From CAVRXT01 sp049644285 (lineage in GTDB: Bacteria; Acidobacteriota; Terriglobia; Acidiferrales; UBA7541): a DNA stretch of 64,000 bases. Shown piece after piece: positions 27,499-36,238 of this stretch. The notes under the pieces were generated by a model. That model saw only the letters and a program-made list of their open reading frames with translations, searched no databases and was not told the DNA's origin. The stretch is from assembly GCA_049644285.1 (NCBI GenBank), contig JBARRP010000036.1:20097-84096 (forward strand). The letters are read 5' to 3'. The translations under genes were made by a program, and so were the position numbers. Numbering within the stretch: the first letter of the stretch is position 1; the number at the start of each line of letters is the position of its first letter.

Positions 27499-29154
27499 AT
27501 GGCTCGCGCTCCCCGAATCGTCGTGATCGAGCCCGGCGGCGCCCGCCGCGAAATGGCCATCACGCATACGCCCTTTCGCATCGGCCGCCAGGCGGGCAAC
27601 GAATTAACTCTGCGCGATTCCCGCATTAGTCGCCAGCAGGCGCAGATCACCACGGTGAATGGCACCTATACCTTGGAAGATATGGGAAGCCGTCACGGCA
27701 CCTATGTGAACGGCCAGAAGGTCCTGCGTCACGACTTGAGCCCGAAAGACAGCATTGATTTCGGCATGGCTGATTCCTACCGGGTGCTCTTTCTTGGCGA
27801 GGGGGCCACGCTCGAAGAGCTGATTGAGCGCGTTGAAACGCCGGCACCCCAGCATTCCGGGTCGCGCGAGCTTTATCACCTCGGTGTGCTGCTCGAAGTC
27901 GCGCGGACGCTGGGCACCGGCCTTTCTCTCGAAGACGTGCTGACGGCGGTGGTGGACGCGGCGATTCAAGTGACACAGACCGAGCGAGGCGTGCTTTTGC
28001 TGGCGAATCTGCCGGGCGAGTTGCAAACGGTTGTGGCTCGGGACGCGCAGCGCGGCACGCTGCGTCCCTCCGAGGTGCAGGTTTCCTCGAGCGTGGTCAA
28101 ACGCGTTGTCAACACCCGGCGCGAGTTGATTGTGAGCGATACGGGTGAAGAGCCGGCAATGGTGAGCCAGGAAAGCGTGGCGCGGCTCGAGCTTCACACC
28201 GTCATCGCCATCCCCATCGAGAAGTTGCCGACAATCGAAGCCCTTGACGCTACGGTGACCACGCGGCAAGGGGAATTGCTCGGCGTTCTCTATCTCGATA
28301 GCCATGCTCCCTCGACTGCGTTCTCGGAACTCGATCGTGAAGTCCTTCGCACGCTGGCCCGGGAAGGCGCCACCGTGATCGAAAACGCGCGGCTTTTTGC
28401 CGCCTCTCGCGCCAAGGCGCGCCTGGACCACGAAATCGAAATTGCCAGCCAGATTCAAAAGCACTTGTTGCCGAAATCCTTCCCCGACCGCCCGGACGTG
28501 GAAATCACCGGCTCAACCCTGGCCTGCCTTTCCGTGGGAGGCGATTGCTTCGATGTCTTCGAGCTCAGCGGCGGCCGGCACGGCTTCTTCATCGGGGACG
28601 TTTCCGGGAAGGGAATTTCGGCGGCACTGCTGGCCACGCTGCTGCAAGGGGTCTTCTTTACAACTGCGGCGCTTGACATTCCTCTGGCGGAGGTTGTGTC
28701 GCGGGTGAACAAGTATCTATGTGAGCGCAGCGGAGAGGAGCGTTATGCAACTCTCTTCTACGGGGTGCTCGATCCTGCCGGCCGACTCGAATATGTGAAT
28801 GCCGGGCATGTCACTCCGCTGCTGCGCCGGTGCTCGGGCTCGCTTGAAGGCCTCAGCTCGGGCAATTTTCCTGTGGGCATGTTCGAGGAAGCAGAATATG
28901 CCTCGACGAAGGCCGAAATGGGTCCCGATGAATATCTGGTGGTGTACAGCGACGGTGTCTCGGAAGCCAGCAACATCCGCAACGAGCTGTTTGAGGAGTC
29001 GCGACTCCGCAAGATTGTGGAAGATTTCAAAGGTTCATCAGCGGCAGAGCTGATTGACGCGATACAGTGTGGGATGCGCGAGTTCACGCAGGGAGCGCCG
29101 CAGGCGGACGATATCACCATGCTGGTCGTTCACTACCGCGGAAAAGCCTCATGA
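27499..29154 (+). CDS. FHA-GAF-PP2C (SpoIIE/RsbU-type) Ser/Thr phosphatase
   Basis: 551 residues. FHA domain about 1-100 (FRIGRQAGNELTL, DSRISRQQAQI, GSRHGTYVNG), which binds phosphothreonine; GAF domain about 130-300; a linker helix (EIEIASQIQKHLLPKSF) and a SpoIIE-like PP2C domain about 335-548 with metal-site motifs GGDCFDVFEL, IGDVSGKGISAALLA and YSDGVSEA. It should dephosphorylate a Ser/Thr-phosphorylated partner, classically an anti-sigma-factor antagonist. It overlaps the next phosphatase gene by four bases (ATGA). No anti-sigma or STAS gene is adjacent. Confidence 0.93.
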   Translation: MARAPRIVVIEPGGARREMAITHTPFRIGRQAGNELTLRDSRISRQQAQITTVNGTYTLEDMGSRHGTYVNGQKVLRHDLSPKDSIDFGMADSYRVLFLGEGATLEELIERVETPAPQHSGSRELYHLGVLLEVARTLGTGLSLEDVLTAVVDAAIQVTQTERGVLLLANLPGELQTVVARDAQRGTLRPSEVQVSSSVVKRVVNTRRELIVSDTGEEPAMVSQESVARLELHTVIAIPIEKLPTIEALDATVTTRQGELLGVLYLDSHAPSTAFSELDREVLRTLAREGATVIENARLFAASRAKARLDHEIEIASQIQKHLLPKSFPDRPDVEITGSTLACLSVGGDCFDVFELSGGRHGFFIGDVSGKGISAALLATLLQGVFFTTAALDIPLAEVVSRVNKYLCERSGEERYATLFYGVLDPAGRLEYVNAGHVTPLLRRCSGSLEGLSSGNFPVGMFEEAEYASTKAEMGPDEYLVVYSDGVSEASNIRNELFEESRLRKIVEDFKGSSAAELIDAIQCGMREFTQGAPQADDITMLVVHYRGKAS

Positions 29155-30812
29155 GAAAGCCACCGGTGAGCCGCCCGCCCCAGGAACGAGGCCCCGAACC
29201 ACTCGAACGGGCGCTTGGCGCCCTCGACTCGGAAGCGGCCCCCGATGAGCTGGCCGCGCAACTCATCAGGCTCGTTGCTTCGCAGCGAGGTGTAACCGGG
29301 GCACGCTTCTGGCGAGTGACGGGAAATCTTCCCACTATCTGGCAAGAGATTGGAAAATTGCCGGCGCCTCAGGCCTCACGGGTGGAGGGATTGCTTGCCG
29401 GAAAGCGTAGGGGGCTGGCGAACGCCGGAACCTCCACGTGGGTGCTGGGCCATGGAAGCGGGCGCATCGGAGTCCTCGAAGCGTTCAGCGAAACATCTTT
29501 GCCGGCAAAAACTCGCCAGTCGTTGGAACTCCTTCGCCGCTACGCGACAGTGGCGCTGGCAAGCAGCGAGCGTCGGAACACGGTTGTTGAGCTTTCGACC
29601 GTCGTTGATGCCACCAAGCGCCTGAACTCTACTCTCGACCTCGCCGAGCTCATCCGCATCATTCTCGAAATCACCACTCGCCATACCGGCGCCGACCGCG
29701 GTACGGTCTTCATCGTGGACCACGAACGCGATGAAATTTGGTCGCTCGTCGGGCTGGGCCTCGAGGAGAAGGAAATTCGTCTGCCGGCCAATCGCGGCGT
29801 CGCGGGTTGGGTAGCCCATAACGGAGAATCGGTGAATCTGGCGGACGCCTACGCAGACCCTCGCTTTGCGCACGATGTCGACCGCCAACTCGGGTATCGG
29901 ACGCGCAGCCTGCTGTCGCTCCCCATCCGGAACAAAGATGGCAAGACGGTTGGCGTTCTCCAGCTTCTGAATAAACGAACGGGACCTTTCACCGCCGCCG
30001 ACGAGCGTTTGCTTTGCGCCATTTCAGAGCACATCGCCCTCGCACTTGAGAATGCGCGGCTACATCGCGAGAGTCTGGCCAAGCAGCGCGTGGAGCGCGA
30101 TCTGGCGCTGGCCCGCAGCATCCAACTCGGTCTGTTGCCGGAGCGCCCACCGCTACTTCCGGGATACGACTTTGCCGTGGCTCATCGGAGCTCGTTCGAG
30201 GTAGCAGGTGACTACTACGATTTCCTGGCCCTCACGCCACAGACGATGCTGATGGTGATCGCGGATGTGGAAGGAAGAGGCGTGAGTTCGGCGATGGTGA
30301 TGGCGAATTTTCAGGCCACTTTGCATGCTCTCCTCGCGCACCTGCATTCGCTCGAGCGTCTCGCCAGCTCGCTCAGCGATGCGGTCCTCGCTGATACCCG
30401 CGGCCAGAAGTTCATGACCATGTTTCTCGGCCTGCTCGACCAGCGCCACGGCGTGCTGCACTACGTCAACGCGGGGCACGTCCCTCCGGCCGTCGTCCGC
30501 ACCAACGGATCGGTCGAACACCTCACGGAGGGCGGCTTGATCGTGGGGATGTTTCCGGGGGTGAAGTACGAGCGAGGATTCGCGCGTCTCTCCGTCGGCG
30601 ACATCGTCGTCGGCTGCACCGATGGCATCACCGAGGCGGCCAATGCGCAAGAGGCAGAATTCGGAATCGCGCGGCTAGTGGATGTCGTTCGGCGGCGCCG
30701 GGCCGATCCCGCGCAGGCGATCGCGGATTCAGTTCTCATCGAAACCGAGCAGTTCTCGCGTGGCGGTCCTCGCGATGACGACCGCGTTGTGCTCATCCTG
30801 AAAGTCCTGTAG
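29151..30812 (+). CDS. GAF-PP2C (SpoIIE/RsbU-type) Ser/Thr phosphatase
   Basis: 553 residues from ATG at 29151, which overlaps the previous TGA. The first 160 residues look like a degenerate GAF (VASQRGVTGARFWRV), a clear GAF follows (about 185-335: HTGADRGTVFIVDHERDE, GVAGWVAHNGESVN), then the PP2C module with LARSIQLGLLPE, VAGDYYDFL, IADVEGRGVSSAMVMA and GCTDGITEA. The metal-binding Asp residues are kept. It is a second, co-translated phosphatase of the same kind as its upstream neighbour; the pair may act on the same target in response to two different GAF ligands. Confidence 0.92.
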   Translation: MRKPPVSRPPQERGPEPLERALGALDSEAAPDELAAQLIRLVASQRGVTGARFWRVTGNLPTIWQEIGKLPAPQASRVEGLLAGKRRGLANAGTSTWVLGHGSGRIGVLEAFSETSLPAKTRQSLELLRRYATVALASSERRNTVVELSTVVDATKRLNSTLDLAELIRIILEITTRHTGADRGTVFIVDHERDEIWSLVGLGLEEKEIRLPANRGVAGWVAHNGESVNLADAYADPRFAHDVDRQLGYRTRSLLSLPIRNKDGKTVGVLQLLNKRTGPFTAADERLLCAISEHIALALENARLHRESLAKQRVERDLALARSIQLGLLPERPPLLPGYDFAVAHRSSFEVAGDYYDFLALTPQTMLMVIADVEGRGVSSAMVMANFQATLHALLAHLHSLERLASSLSDAVLADTRGQKFMTMFLGLLDQRHGVLHYVNAGHVPPAVVRTNGSVEHLTEGGLIVGMFPGVKYERGFARLSVGDIVVGCTDGITEAANAQEAEFGIARLVDVVRRRRADPAQAIADSVLIETEQFSRGGPRDDDRVVLILKVL

Positions 30813-30852
30813 CACAGGCACTCACTACTCCTGCAGGAGCGCTCGGTGCGGG

Positions 30853-31620
30853 TCAGGAACCCGTGGAAGCGTAGTGGCGAGTGCCAAAATTCCAGGTGAG
30901 GATCGCAATCGTCAAACAAGCCGCCGCGATAAGCGGAACCAGTGGCGCGTAGCCGCGGAAGGCGGCGCGCCCGAGTAATCGCACGCTCGGATAAAAGGAT
31001 GCGAAGCCAAACGGAATGATCCAGCTCAAGAGGAACTGGATGAAGCCGCTGTAAATCGAGAGCGGGTATCGTCCAAAAGCGATCAGGTTCCAGAAAGGCG
31101 GATGAATCCCGATACGATCCTCGAACCAGAACGATACGGTGCTTAGCAAAAGAAAAATCGAGATGTAAATAACTCCGCCGCAGAGCCCCCAGAAGAGCAG
31201 AAGTGCCGTGTCTCCCGATGTCCATGCCAAACCGAGTCTTCTCGCCGACCACCAAATCCCAAAGAGCCCAGTGGCCACTTCATGGAATGATTCGATCCGA
31301 AAGGATTCAAAAAGCACCTGAAACAAAGATGAGATGGGCCGCAGGAGGACGCGGTCGAATTTTCCTTCGATGATGTAGTTGTTGCCGAAGTCGTACAGAT
31401 TCAGGCTGACGACGTTAAACAGGCCAAAGGGAATCAGAGAGAAGCTATACAGAAACAAGACCTCTTCGAATCGCCAATCGGACAGTTGTGGAATTTTCGA
31501 GAACAGCACGGCTAGAAAACCCAAGGCGAAAATCGTGGCAGCGAGGCTGGTCGCCAAGCTGATAAAGAAATCGCCCCGATAGCTCATGCGCACCTTGGCG
31601 TATTGCGAAAAATATTCCAT
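30853..31620 (-). CDS. ABC-2 type export permease (COG3694/ABC2_membrane_6-like)
   Basis: About 255 residues from ATG at 31620; the frame is open further upstream but that part overlaps the neighbouring permease gene, so the start is the first ATG before the first helix. Six hydrophobic segments; the loop GKFDRVLLRPISSLFQVL after the second helix pair is the hallmark of this two-permease family. With the permease at 31718-32530 and the ATPase at 33839-34858 it should form a heteromeric exporter. Substrate is unknown. Confidence 0.8.
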   Translation of the reverse strand: MEYFSQYAKVRMSYRGDFFISLATSLAATIFALGFLAVLFSKIPQLSDWRFEEVLFLYSFSLIPFGLFNVVSLNLYDFGNNYIIEGKFDRVLLRPISSLFQVLFESFRIESFHEVATGLFGIWWSARRLGLAWTSGDTALLLFWGLCGGVIYISIFLLLSTVSFWFEDRIGIHPPFWNLIAFGRYPLSIYSGFIQFLLSWIIPFGFASFYPSVRLLGRAAFRGYAPLVPLIAAACLTIAILTWNFGTRHYASTGS

Positions 31621-31717
31621 GAGAAGCTGGGCGTGCCGGCGAAGCTGCGAGCCGATAGTTTCAAGGACCGCGCGTGGGCGCCCCGCGGAACCAGCGGATT
31701 GTGGCGCGGAACTCAGA

Positions 31718-32530
31718 TCAGCCTCCGTGGATCGTGATTTTGCGCACCGAGCGTTCCCACCACATTTGTGCGAGAAAGAGCAAGCCAATCACCCACGCCC
31801 ACTGTGTTGCGAGCGCCAGCAGCGCGTGCCGAGGGTCGAGCTTGCCCAGATAAATTTGCAACGGAGTGTAGGCGATATGCTCGAAGGGCAGCCAGGCGAG
31901 CGCGTTGCGAACCGGCGCGGGGAAGAAGGCCATCGGGATCAAAAGGCCCGAGAGCAATTCAATCAGCCAGTATTTCGCGCGAATCAACGCCAGGATTGAC
32001 TTCAAGGGGATCGCACAGGTCCCAATCATGAAGTTGATTGCGCCCATCAGAAAAAAGCTGCCGAGCGCAGCCAAAACGAACACCGCAAAATCACGCGCGG
32101 AAGCCGGGCCGAGCACAGGAAAAATGAACGCGATCACGACGGCGGTCGGCGCCGTAAGGAGTCCCAGACGGAAGGCGGATTCGCCCATCGCGCGCGAAAT
32201 CCACATCCACGGAATGGAAATCGGCTTGATCAAGTCCATCGCGATTTTGCCTTCGATGACCTCGTAAGCCATTTCCTGGTCAATGGTGTTCCAGTAGAAC
32301 GACCGCAGGATCCAGCCCACACTCACGTACGTGATCATCTGACCGAGGTTGTAGCCGGCAATCTGCTGACCGCCGGCGTAAACGGCGCGCCAGATGAAGT
32401 AGTACACGGTGACGTTGATGAGGTAGGTGATGATGCCGGTGAAGTAGCGCAGCCGGAATGCGAGGATATTGACGAACCCAACGCGAGAAAATTCCGCGTA
32501 AGGGGCCAGAGTTTCGACAAGCGCATTCAT
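31718..32530 (-). CDS. ABC-2 type export permease (COG4587/ABC2_membrane_6-like)
   Basis: 270 residues with six hydrophobic segments. The cytoplasmic loop YEVIEGKIAMDLIKPISIPWMWI corresponds to GKFDRVLLRPIS in the partner permease, showing that the two are paralogous halves. The gene lies 97 bases upstream of the second permease start and 91 bases downstream of an FAD-dependent oxidoreductase gene that separates it from the ATPase gene. Likely membrane half of an exporter. Confidence 0.85.
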   Translation of the reverse strand: MNALVETLAPYAEFSRVGFVNILAFRLRYFTGIITYLINVTVYYFIWRAVYAGGQQIAGYNLGQMITYVSVGWILRSFYWNTIDQEMAYEVIEGKIAMDLIKPISIPWMWISRAMGESAFRLGLLTAPTAVVIAFIFPVLGPASARDFAVFVLAALGSFFLMGAINFMIGTCAIPLKSILALIRAKYWLIELLSGLLIPMAFFPAPVRNALAWLPFEHIAYTPLQIYLGKLDPRHALLALATQWAWVIGLLFLAQMWWERSVRKITIHGG

Positions 32531-32621
32531 CTTTCGACTCGATGTGGACCCGTGCGCCTGCAGCGGCCTTCAGGCTGGCACGATGTTGATTTCCTTGACT
32601 GCGGTTGCCGGATTGCGGCGG

Positions 32622-33782
32622 CTACAAAACTGCCGCCTCTTCCAGCAGCCGACCCTGCGCGAACCTCTCGATACTTAGCGCACTCGGATCCACGATGTCA
32701 GTACTCCCCTTGAGAATCAAATCCGAAAGGATTTTTCCGGTGGCGGGCGAATGCATCACCCCGTGCCCGCTGAAGCCATTCGCGAGAAAGAAGCCGCGAA
32801 CGCCCGGCGCCGGTCCGAGAATGCAATGGTGATCGGGCGTCATCTCGTAAAGTCCGGCCCACGCGCGGCGCGGGTTTACTTCGAGCCGCTCGAAGCACGG
32901 AACTCGAGTCACCGCGTGTGTCAGAATCTTTTCGATGAAATTGGGATCAAAGTCGAATTTGAACCCCGGTGTCTCTTCAGGGTCGTTCCACGCCAGAAGC
33001 AATCCCAGCCCTTCCGGGCGAAAATGGAAGCCGGTGGACATGTCGATCACCATGGGTGTACCCGGAAGCAATTCGCGAAATGGTTCGGTTGGCACCAGCA
33101 TCCGGCGCAAAGGCTCGACCGGTAGATCGACGCCTGCAAGGCGAGCAACCTGTGCCGCCCACGGACCCGCTGCGTTTACCACAGTCCGGGTCGCGATCAT
33201 TCCTTTGGTTGTCTTCACGCCCGCGATGCCCTGTGAATCGAGGTCGATCCCGATGACTTCCGTATCCCTGCATAGACGCGCTCCGTTTTTCGTCGTGGCA
33301 GAGATGAAACCGACCATCACACTGTAAGGGTCCACGAAGCCATCGGTCGCGCAGAAGCTCCCTCCTACAACGTCGTCCGCGCGAATCTGCGGCAAGACGC
33401 GGACGATTTCCTCTCGCGTCAGCATCCGCACGGACTTCAGGCCGAGCGAAATCTGCAGTTCCTGATTTTTTCTCAGATATTCCAGATGGCTCTCGCGCGT
33501 GGCCACGAACAAGTATCCCTGTGGTTTGTAACCGGAGGGATGACCGACGACTTCCTCGAATGACCGGAAAAAGGGAATCGAGTAAAGCGACATCTGAATA
33601 TTCGGCGCGCTCGAAAATTGCGCGCGGACTCCACCCATGCTCTTCCCGGTGGAGCCCTTACCCTGATACGTCTCCCGCTCAATGACGAGGACATCCCGGC
33701 AGCCGGCGGCCGTAAGGTGGTAGGCGATGCTCGAGCCGACGATTCCTCCGCCAATGATGACGATTTCGGCTTTCTCGCTCAC
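32622..33782 (-). CDS. FAD-dependent amine/amino-acid oxidoreductase (DAO family, sarcosine oxidase beta-like)
   Basis: 386 residues. N-terminal dinucleotide motif IVIIGGGIVGSSIAYHLTAAG, then STGKSMGGVRAQFSS in the flavin-attachment region of SoxB-like proteins, RTVVNAAGPWAAQVARLAG mid-protein and a C-terminal GLYEMTPDHHCILGP and ANGFSGHGVMHSPATGK. This is the sarcosine/dimethylglycine oxidase-like branch of the DAO family. It lies between the ATPase and permease genes of an ABC exporter and reads in the same direction, so it is probably transcribed with them. Substrate not predictable. Confidence 0.85.
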   Translation of the reverse strand: MSEKAEIVIIGGGIVGSSIAYHLTAAGCRDVLVIERETYQGKGSTGKSMGGVRAQFSSAPNIQMSLYSIPFFRSFEEVVGHPSGYKPQGYLFVATRESHLEYLRKNQELQISLGLKSVRMLTREEIVRVLPQIRADDVVGGSFCATDGFVDPYSVMVGFISATTKNGARLCRDTEVIGIDLDSQGIAGVKTTKGMIATRTVVNAAGPWAAQVARLAGVDLPVEPLRRMLVPTEPFRELLPGTPMVIDMSTGFHFRPEGLGLLLAWNDPEETPGFKFDFDPNFIEKILTHAVTRVPCFERLEVNPRRAWAGLYEMTPDHHCILGPAPGVRGFFLANGFSGHGVMHSPATGKILSDLILKGSTDIVDPSALSIERFAQGRLLEEAAVL

Positions 33783-33838
33783 TCAGGCGTAGCGCCTCTG
33801 TTCGCAAATCATCGGCGGCTTTCGTTGCTCGGGGAAAT

Positions 33839-34858
33839 TCATACGTTTACTGCGCGGAACACTTCGCCCGCGTAGATGCGCTTCACAATTTCCTCGATCG
33901 GTTCGTCTTCGATGAGGAGATCGCGCACTTCGACCGCCCCGAGAATCTGGCGAATGAGATCGGCGGTGGACGTGCGAGTGCGGTCGAAGAGAATTCGGTA
34001 GGTTAGTTCATCCACTTGCTCGACTTCGAGGCCATCGCGCGAGAATGCGAGCATGCCTTCAACCTGAGCGCGATCCTTCAGCACACACTTGATTTGCTTG
34101 GTGCGCAGGAGCTTCTGTTTCAGGCTCTCAAGCGGGCCATCGTACAGGACTCGGCCGTGGTCAATGATCATGATGCGGCGGCAGAGCTCTTCGATGTCGT
34201 CGAGGTCGTGAGTGGTGAGCAACACCGTGGTGTGAAATTCACGATTGATGGCGCGCAGGAATTGCCGGATGTGGTCTTTGGCGACGACGTCCAGCCCGAT
34301 CGTCGGCTCGTCGAGAAACAGGAGCGGCGGATTGTGCAGCAGCGCCGCGGCCAGATCGCAGCGCATCCGCTCGCCAAGTGAGAGCTTGCGCACCGGCGTG
34401 TGGAGGTAGTCGCGTATGGCGAGCACTTCGTTGAAGCGCTCCATGCGCGCATCGAAATCGCGCTGCGACACGTCGTAGATCCGCCGCAGGAGCTTGAAGG
34501 ATTCGACCACGGCGATATCCCACCAGAGCTGGGTGCGTTGGCCGAACACGACGCCGATCGTCTTCACGTATTGCCGCCGCTGGCGGTAGGGCACGAATCC
34601 ATTGACCTGAAGGAAGCCCGAAGTGGGCACCAGGATCCCCGTGAGCATCTTGATGGTGGTAGATTTCCCCGCGCCGTTCGGACCGATGTAGCCGACCATC
34701 TCGCCGCGTTCGACCGTGAAGCTGACCTTGTTCACGGCTTCCACGGTTCGATATTCGCGCACGAAGAGATTTTGAATCCCGCCCCAGATTCCTTCGCGGC
34801 GCTGAAACGTGCGGAAATGCTTCGAGAGCTCGCGGACTTCGATGAGAGCTTCGACCAT
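33839..34858 (-). CDS. ABC exporter ATP-binding protein (COG4586-like)
   Basis: 339 residues. Walker A GPNGAGKS at 59-66, Q-loop in VFGQRTQLWWDI, signature LSLGERMR (the usual LSGGQ is changed to LSLGE, common in this family), Walker B LLFLDEPTIGLD, and the switch His in LLTTHDL. The C-terminal 90 residues form the extra domain of drug-export ATPases. LW/WW after the Q-loop and the partner permeases fit the COG4586/4587/3694 exporter set. It is the first gene of the minus-strand cluster. Confidence 0.92.
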   Translation of the reverse strand: MVEALIEVRELSKHFRTFQRREGIWGGIQNLFVREYRTVEAVNKVSFTVERGEMVGYIGPNGAGKSTTIKMLTGILVPTSGFLQVNGFVPYRQRRQYVKTIGVVFGQRTQLWWDIAVVESFKLLRRIYDVSQRDFDARMERFNEVLAIRDYLHTPVRKLSLGERMRCDLAAALLHNPPLLFLDEPTIGLDVVAKDHIRQFLRAINREFHTTVLLTTHDLDDIEELCRRIMIIDHGRVLYDGPLESLKQKLLRTKQIKCVLKDRAQVEGMLAFSRDGLEVEQVDELTYRILFDRTRTSTADLIRQILGAVEVRDLLIEDEPIEEIVKRIYAGEVFRAVNV

Positions 34859-34864
34859 TGAAAA

Positions 34865-34938
34865 TTAGATTCTACCTTATGAGACGCTCTCCGGCGCGAA
34901 GCGTCTCAGATTGTTCGCCTGACGGAAAGAGAATCTAA
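34865..34938. repeat. Nested inverted repeats upstream of the ABC ATPase gene
   Basis: Outer arms TTAGATTCT (34865-34873) and AGAATCTAA (34930-34938); inner arms TGAGACGCT (34880-34888) and AGCGTCTCA (34900-34908). The inner hairpin could end transcription from the YjbQ gene, though it has no U-tract; the outer arms overlap the region where the ATPase gene promoter should be, so an operator is also possible. Confidence 0.45.
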
Positions 34939-34958
34939 CCGAGAAATCGCCACTTTGA

Positions 34959-35372
34959 TTACTCGCCCATTACTTTCACCAGAATTCGTTTTGGGCGCTG
35001 GCCATCCAATTCGGCGAAGAGAATGAACTGCCACGGACCCAGGTCGAGTCGGCCTTCCGAAAAGGCCACGACGGCTTGATGGTGAAGAAGCAGACTGCGG
35101 AGATGAACCGCTGCGTTGCTTTCGAAGCGGCCCTTGTGTTTGTAGTCGTCATGGACCGGCGCGATCTGATCGAGCCACGCATTCAGGTCTTCGAGCAAAC
35201 CCGGTTCTTCGTCATTTACAATGACTGCGGCGTTCGAGTGCAGGACCGAAACCAGGATGATGCCGTCGCGGAAGCCGCTCTTTTCCATGGCGGCCTTCAC
35301 TTGCGGTGTGATGTTCACAAATTCACGCAGGGCTTTTGTTTGCAGGGTAATCTGTTCGTTATAGATCTTCAT
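34959..35372 (-). CDS. yjbQ: YjbQ/UPF0047 family protein
   Basis: 137 residues, the normal length for the family. Family features are FVNITPQVKAAM, GIILVSVLHSNAAVIVNDEEPGL, DDYKHKGRFESNAAVHLRSLL with the conserved His residues, and GPWQFILFAELDG near the end. Some members have thiamine-phosphate synthase side activity, but the physiological role is unsettled. GAGGAG precedes the ATG by about eight bases. Single gene. Confidence 0.9.
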   Translation of the reverse strand: MKIYNEQITLQTKALREFVNITPQVKAAMEKSGFRDGIILVSVLHSNAAVIVNDEEPGLLEDLNAWLDQIAPVHDDYKHKGRFESNAAVHLRSLLLHHQAVVAFSEGRLDLGPWQFILFAELDGQRPKRILVKVMGE

Positions 35373-35518
35373 TTGCTCTCCTCATCAAATCATGTCGACT
35401 CGGTTTGAAGGAAGAAGGCGACATTCTAGCGAAAGTCAAAAGGAAGGTGAATTCCGCGGACTCTTCAACCGTACGGATGCTCGGAGCAGCGAAAAAGTGT
35501 CCTGGGGAGTGTAGAGAC

Positions 35519-35677
35519 TCAGCCTTTATGGCAGTTCGGGCAGTGCTTCGCTTCGTAGTTATCGATGGTCACTTCGAACATGTTATTACAACTGATGCAG
35601 ACGCGGTGAATCTTGGGCTTCGCGGACGTGTCCGCTTTGCTTTCGTGTGTCTCTTTGGTTTCGGATGATCCGCTCAT
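35519..35677 (-). CDS. 52-residue zinc-ribbon protein
   Basis: A short frame, ATG at 35677 to TGA at 35519. The N-terminal half is charged and likely disordered (SSETKETHESKADTSAK); the C-terminal half has two Cys pairs, VCISCNN and HCPNCHKG, separated by about 15 residues, which would bind one zinc ion. The arrangement and the codon-position GC bias argue for a real gene. No specific family is recognised. Confidence 0.65.
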   Translation of the reverse strand: MSGSSETKETHESKADTSAKPKIHRVCISCNNMFEVTIDNYEAKHCPNCHKG

Positions 35678-35794
35678 GTTGAGATTCTAACACGAAGCTC
35701 GGTTGGCTACTTCGCGGCGTTGAAGCTGCCGGTCCGATGCGTTCGGCGGGTGCCGTCAGAGCAAGCGGCTGCTGGTGCAGGGAGATGTCGCTGG

Positions 35795-36139
35795 CTACGC
35801 GGTACAACCTTGCAGGATCCGGCAGACGCAAGCGACCACATCGCCAATGCGCACCGGCCGATTGAGCACCGCGGCTGCAGGAAACGGGGGCGACTTCAAG
35901 GTACGCGACGCAATCAGCACGACGGGCACCAGCCGGGCAAGCTGCTGGAACGCCGGATTCTCCGGCGTTTCTTCGGTGGCATCGAGGACGATGGCGCTTG
36001 GCGTCGTTCCTTCCGCCAATGCTTTGCCCACATCCTCGCTGGATTCCATCCCGAGCGCCTCGATCCCTCGCTCGCGGAGTTCCGCGCGCACGCCGGCGCG
36101 GAGCATCCAATTGCGAGCGACGACAAAGACCACTGGCAT
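35795..36139 (-). CDS. Degenerate stand-alone receiver-like protein
   Basis: 114 residues from ATG at 36139 (the open frame continues far upstream only because it lies antisense to the efflux adaptor gene). The fold pattern of a receiver is visible: VVFVVARN, SAIVLDATEE with an Asp at the phosphorylation position, VVLIASR, and LNRPVRIGDVVACV at the end. The first-strand acidic pair is absent and the Lys of the KP motif is Arg (NRP). It probably does not signal in the normal way. It diverges from the efflux operon starting at 36239. Confidence 0.6.
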   Translation of the reverse strand: MPVVFVVARNWMLRAGVRAELRERGIEALGMESSEDVGKALAEGTTPSAIVLDATEETPENPAFQQLARLVPVVLIASRTLKSPPFPAAAVLNRPVRIGDVVACVCRILQGCTA

Positions 36140-36238
36140 CCTGAAGAAGCAGTATAGCATCCCGCAATAGGGCACTCTTAGCGCCCCTGTCGTAGGCAAG
36201 CGACAGAAGGGTCTGTTACAATCTCGTAATTTTGGGGG

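Noticed and set aside
27604..28464. 286-codon minus-strand frame
   Set aside because: Antisense to the FHA-GAF-PP2C gene, rich in Arg/His/Gln, no recognisable domains.
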